33,708 nt of DNA from Candidatus Blautia merdavium. GTDB taxonomy: Bacteria; Bacillota; Clostridia; Lachnospirales; Lachnospiraceae. The first letter of the stretch is position 1. Every line of letters starts with the position of its first letter. Below the pieces are notes generated by a model. The model saw nothing but the letters and a program-made list of their open reading frames with translations, did no database searches and was not told where the DNA came from. The DNA is taken from assembly GCA_019119975.1 (NCBI GenBank), contig DWVZ01000049.1, positions 1-33,708 on the forward strand, given 5' to 3'. The translations under genes were made by a program, and so were the position numbers. This document shows, one piece after another, positions 31,195 through 33,708 of this stretch.

Positions 31195-33378
31195 TTATGG
31201 AATTTCCCGGATTTCCACCAGCCTGCTCCTGAAGTCTCCCATCTCTGCCGGAATCCGGATCCCTGCCTGCAGCAGAGTATTCCCCTGGTATTCCTTTTCT
31301 TCTGCCAGATAGCGCCGCTGCGGATCCAGTCCTTTTAATCTCAGCATTCTGCTTTTTGCATTTGCCCGGGCACGTACCTGTACATAAAAAAGCAATGCCC
31401 GGCTCTTATCTTTCTCAACAATCATCCAACTGTCATAATACCCGTTTTCACGGTAAGAAGCAAGCCGGTAATAATCGCCTTCCCGGATCAGGTCATTGTA
31501 TTGATGATATTTTTTCACCTGTTCCTTCACGAGAGCCTTCTCTTCCGGAGACAATTTGGTGATATCCAGCTCGTATCCGAAGGTTCCTAAAAGAGCCACA
31601 TCGCCTCTGGTCTCAAAAGGCGTCACCCTTCCAACCGAATGATTGGGGCATACACTGACATGGGCTCCCATGGCAGATACCGGATACAAAAGCGCAGTTC
31701 CCTCCTGGATCGCCAGGCGCTCTATGGCATCGGTATCGTCTGAGCACCAGATCTGCGGGCTGTAATACAGCATTCCCGCGTCAAAGCGGGCGCCTCCTCC
31801 GGAACAGTTCTCCAACAGCAGGTCCGGGAAATCCGCAAGCAGGCGCTCCTGCATCTTATAAACGCCCAGCATATAGCGGTGGTACAGTTCTCCCTGACGG
31901 TCCCCCGGCAGACAGCAGCTGCCCATAGTGGTGAGCTGACGGTTCATATCCCATTTTACATAAGAAATATCCGCGCTTCTGATCACTGCCGCGATTTTCT
32001 CATAGACCCCGTCTACCACCTCATCTCTGGAAAGATCCAGCACATACTGCGCCCGGCTCTGGGTAATGCTCCTTCCCGGGATCTGGATTGCCCAGTCGGG
32101 ATGCTGCCGGTATAACTCTGAATCCGGGGAGATCATCTCCGGCTCGATCCAGATACCAAACTTCATGCCCAGCTTTTTCACATTTTCCACCAGGGCATTT
32201 AAACCGCCTTTGATTTTTTCTTCGTTGACATACCAGTCTCCCAGGGAACTGTCATCCAGATTCCGTTTGCCGAACCAGCCGTCGTCCATGACCAGCATCT
32301 CAATGCCCAGCTCAGAGGCGTCTTTGGCAATCTCCAGCAGCTTTTTCTCATCAAAGTCAAAGTAGGTAGCTTCCCAGTTATTGATCAGGATCGGTCTTTT
32401 CTTATGAAGGTACGGGCTTCGGATCAGGTGGTTCCGATAGAAATCATGAAACGTTCTCGTCATATGCCCAAGTCCCTGATCTGAGTAAACCAGCACTGTC
32501 TCCGGAGCTGTAAAGCAGGCGCCCGGTTCCAGCTTCCATGTAAACCCTTCCGGGTGGATGCCCATGAGCATCCTTACCGAATCAAACTGGCTTTTCTCTG
32601 CCTGGGCAAGGAAATTTCCGGAATAGACAAAATTCATGGCATAAACTTCTCCGGTATCCTGGGTTGTCTCCGGAGTCACCAGCGCCAGGAACGGGTGTTC
32701 CTGATGGCTGCTCTCGCCTTTAAAAGACGCAAGATTCTGCCTTCCGTATCCCAGATCCATTCTCTGGATGTGGCGCTCCCGCGCCCAGGAGCCGAAAAGT
32801 CCCAGGACCTGGAAATCCCGGTCGTCCATATCCAGGCAGGCTGAGAGTACTTTCTCTATGTAAAAAGGTTCCTTTCCCTGATTTTCCACCAGAACGGAGC
32901 GTGTGATCACGTCCGACTCTTCAAATACGGAATACAGCAGTGTCACTTTCATCCCCAGGACTTCGTCTCTGCAGAAAATTTTCAAAGTCATGCAGTCTTC
33001 CCTGCTGCCCCAGGATGCGGGCAGGCCTTCCAGCCCCGGCTTCCCGTTCAGGATCTCATAGCCCTCGTAAAACAGCTCGCTGGCGCGGAAGCCTCTCGCA
33101 TCCCGGATGCACAGCGCGCTTTCTCTGTAATCTCCCATACCCGTCTCCGGATATTCCATAGGAGCACAGTCCAGAAAAGCCCCTTTCTCCCGCAGATTCA
33201 CAGAAGGTGTGCGGGGTCCTTCGTCCTCCCGGAGCAGATAGCGGATATCGGCATCCTCCAGGTATCTGCCGTAATACAGATGCCCCACATAACGGTCGTC
33301 TATAATGGCGATCCCGTAAGTCGTGTTCTTTGTGTGGAGTAAAAAAACCTTTTTCTTTTCATCAGCTGCAATTTTCAT
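31195..33378 (-). CDS. GH36 alpha-galactosidase
   Basis: The 727-residue enzyme has the full GH36 layout: an N-terminal beta-sandwich (about 1-310), a TIM barrel and a C-terminal beta domain. The nucleophile is Asp477 in YVKWDMNRQLT, and the acid/base is the first Asp of SDDTDAIERL (Asp547). Other signatures are NNWEATYFDFDE, LVMDDGWFGKR, GIWIEPEMISPDSELYRQHPDW and LLENCSGGGARFDAGMLYYSPQIWC. There is no signal peptide, so it acts inside the cell, removing alpha-1,6-galactose from imported galactomannan oligosaccharides; raffinose-type sugars are also possible substrates. The start ATG follows GTGAGGT. It heads its own operon with two LacI genes, under a promoter with consensus hexamers but a 20-base spacer. 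Confidence 0.95.
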   Translation of the reverse strand: MKIAADEKKKVFLLHTKNTTYGIAIIDDRYVGHLYYGRYLEDADIRYLLREDEGPRTPSVNLREKGAFLDCAPMEYPETGMGDYRESALCIRDARGFRASELFYEGYEILNGKPGLEGLPASWGSREDCMTLKIFCRDEVLGMKVTLLYSVFEESDVITRSVLVENQGKEPFYIEKVLSACLDMDDRDFQVLGLFGSWARERHIQRMDLGYGRQNLASFKGESSHQEHPFLALVTPETTQDTGEVYAMNFVYSGNFLAQAEKSQFDSVRMLMGIHPEGFTWKLEPGACFTAPETVLVYSDQGLGHMTRTFHDFYRNHLIRSPYLHKKRPILINNWEATYFDFDEKKLLEIAKDASELGIEMLVMDDGWFGKRNLDDSSLGDWYVNEEKIKGGLNALVENVKKLGMKFGIWIEPEMISPDSELYRQHPDWAIQIPGRSITQSRAQYVLDLSRDEVVDGVYEKIAAVIRSADISYVKWDMNRQLTTMGSCCLPGDRQGELYHRYMLGVYKMQERLLADFPDLLLENCSGGGARFDAGMLYYSPQIWCSDDTDAIERLAIQEGTALLYPVSAMGAHVSVCPNHSVGRVTPFETRGDVALLGTFGYELDITKLSPEEKALVKEQVKKYHQYNDLIREGDYYRLASYRENGYYDSWMIVEKDKSRALLFYVQVRARANAKSRMLRLKGLDPQRRYLAEEKEYQGNTLLQAGIRIPAEMGDFRSRLVEIREIP

Positions 33379-33398
33379 TTAATCTACCTCACGCTTCA

Positions 33399-33457
33399 TT
33401 TAATTGTTTTTAATCTCTATATTTAATTATAATTAATTATTTTTGCGCGTTTGTCAA
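33399..33457 (-). promoter_or_regulatory. Promoter and leader operator of the GH36 operon
   Basis: On the minus strand perfect TTGACA (33452-33457) and TATAAT (33426-33431) hexamers occur, but with 20 bases between them, longer than optimal. Just downstream the plus-strand motif TTTAATTGTTTTTAATCT (33399-33416) nearly repeats the one at the other mannan promoter. A further TTTAATCTAC touches the start codon (33378-33387). Confidence 0.6.
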
Positions 33458-33530
33458 TAGATTTTCTGTACTTTTTTCTAAAAGTGCGCGGATTTTCTTC
33501 AAGACATATTTTTTTAAGCTTATATGCGCG
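33444..33530. repeat. Three TGCGCG motifs at 40-41 bp spacing upstream of GH36
   Basis: TGCGCG occurs at 33444-33449, 33485-33490 and 33525-33530, in otherwise strongly AT-rich DNA. The spacing of 41 and 40 bp is close to four helical turns, putting the motifs on one face of the helix. The first lies between -35 and -10 of the GH36 promoter. This may be an operator series. Confidence 0.4.
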
Positions 33531-33554
33531 AAAAAATAATTTACAGGTACGTTT

Positions 33555-33708
33555 TTACTTAAATATCTTGCTGTATAAAAAGCACTTTAAGGGAACTGTT
33601 TTGTTCCCAAAATTAAGGACAACCTCCTTCTCACCGGCGCGGACAAATCCCCGGTGTTCATAAAACTGATATGTGCAGGCATCGTCTGTATAAAGGTATA
33701 ATTTCTTC
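33555..33708 (-). CDS. GNAT-family acetyltransferase, C-terminal part at the window edge
   Basis: A minus-strand frame enters from the right edge (first whole codon ending at 33707) and stops at 33555-33557, giving 50 residues. It contains LYTDDACTYQFYEHRGFVRAGEKEVV, then NFGNKTVPLKCFLYSK. The YxFYExxGF pattern is the conserved end of GNAT acetyltransferases, where the tyrosine serves as general acid and the final strands complete the acetyl-CoA fold. The N-terminal acetyl-CoA binding part lies outside the window. The substrate is unknown. It is transcribed toward the GH36 promoter region, so its 3' end borders the TGCGCG motifs. Confidence 0.8.
   Translation of the reverse strand, partial: KKLYLYTDDACTYQFYEHRGFVRAGEKEVVLNFGNKTVPLKCFLYSKIFK

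Noticed and set aside
33451-33663. Plus-strand 70-codon frame at the right edge
   Set aside because: The opposite strand encodes a recognisable GNAT C-terminus over the same bases, and the plus frame has no motif or ribosome site.

Overview
The window reads as chromosomal DNA of an anaerobic gut Clostridia, most likely Lachnospiraceae. The signs are strong AGGAGG-type ribosome binding sites, TATAAT promoters in AT-rich spacers, a nickel CO dehydrogenase, a two-component system of Gram-positive type, and a sugar ABC importer paired with cytoplasmic phosphorylases. Genus is not resolved. No rRNA, tRNA, transposase, integrase or CRISPR array was seen.

Left edge (1-970): a more AT-rich stretch with remnants. 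A SnoaL-like ester cyclase fragment (minus) abuts a 5'-truncated VOC/glyoxalase gene (plus). A small ORF coupled to a DUF3788 gene follows. From about 1,000 onward the coding DNA is more GC-rich and tightly packed.

Middle (1,054-16,543): independent small units. (i) A response regulator-histidine kinase pair with a downstream PepSY lipoprotein that has its own promoter and two 11-bp-phased TTTAAT boxes. (ii) A stand-alone CooS CO dehydrogenase with an unusual repeat array upstream. (iii) A LysR regulator divergent from a two-part DUF362 protein. (iv) A PAS-GGDEF-EAL protein with a degenerate GGDEF and an intact-looking EAL. (v) A RidA - D-cysteine desulfhydrase-like - NhaC-family transporter operon, divergent from a YheO/DauR-type regulator; this looks like amino-acid breakdown with enamine detoxification. 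(vi) A PAS-GGDEF diguanylate cyclase.

Right half (16,597-33,378): a near-complete cytoplasmic beta-mannan oligosaccharide utilisation locus, all on the minus strand. Transcription runs GH36 alpha-galactosidase -> LacI -> LacI -> terminator, then binding protein -> permease -> permease -> GH130_2 -> mannobiose 2-epimerase -> GH130_1 -> membrane-anchored unknown -> CE2 esterase -> phosphohexomutase -> mannose-6-P isomerase fused to a ROK kinase. The inferred pathway is as follows. Galactosyl/acetyl manno-oligosaccharides are imported; GH36 and CE2 strip the decorations; GH130_2 shortens chains to Man-1-P. The epimerase converts mannobiose to Man-Glc, and GH130_1 splits that to Man-1-P and glucose. 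The mutase makes Man-6-P, and the fused ROK-ManA enzyme phosphorylates free mannose and isomerises Man-6-P to Fru-6-P. No transporter ATPase or secreted mannanase is in the window.

The two mannan operons share a near-identical 18-bp motif at their predicted transcription starts. The right edge holds the C-terminal end of a GNAT acetyltransferase on the minus strand.
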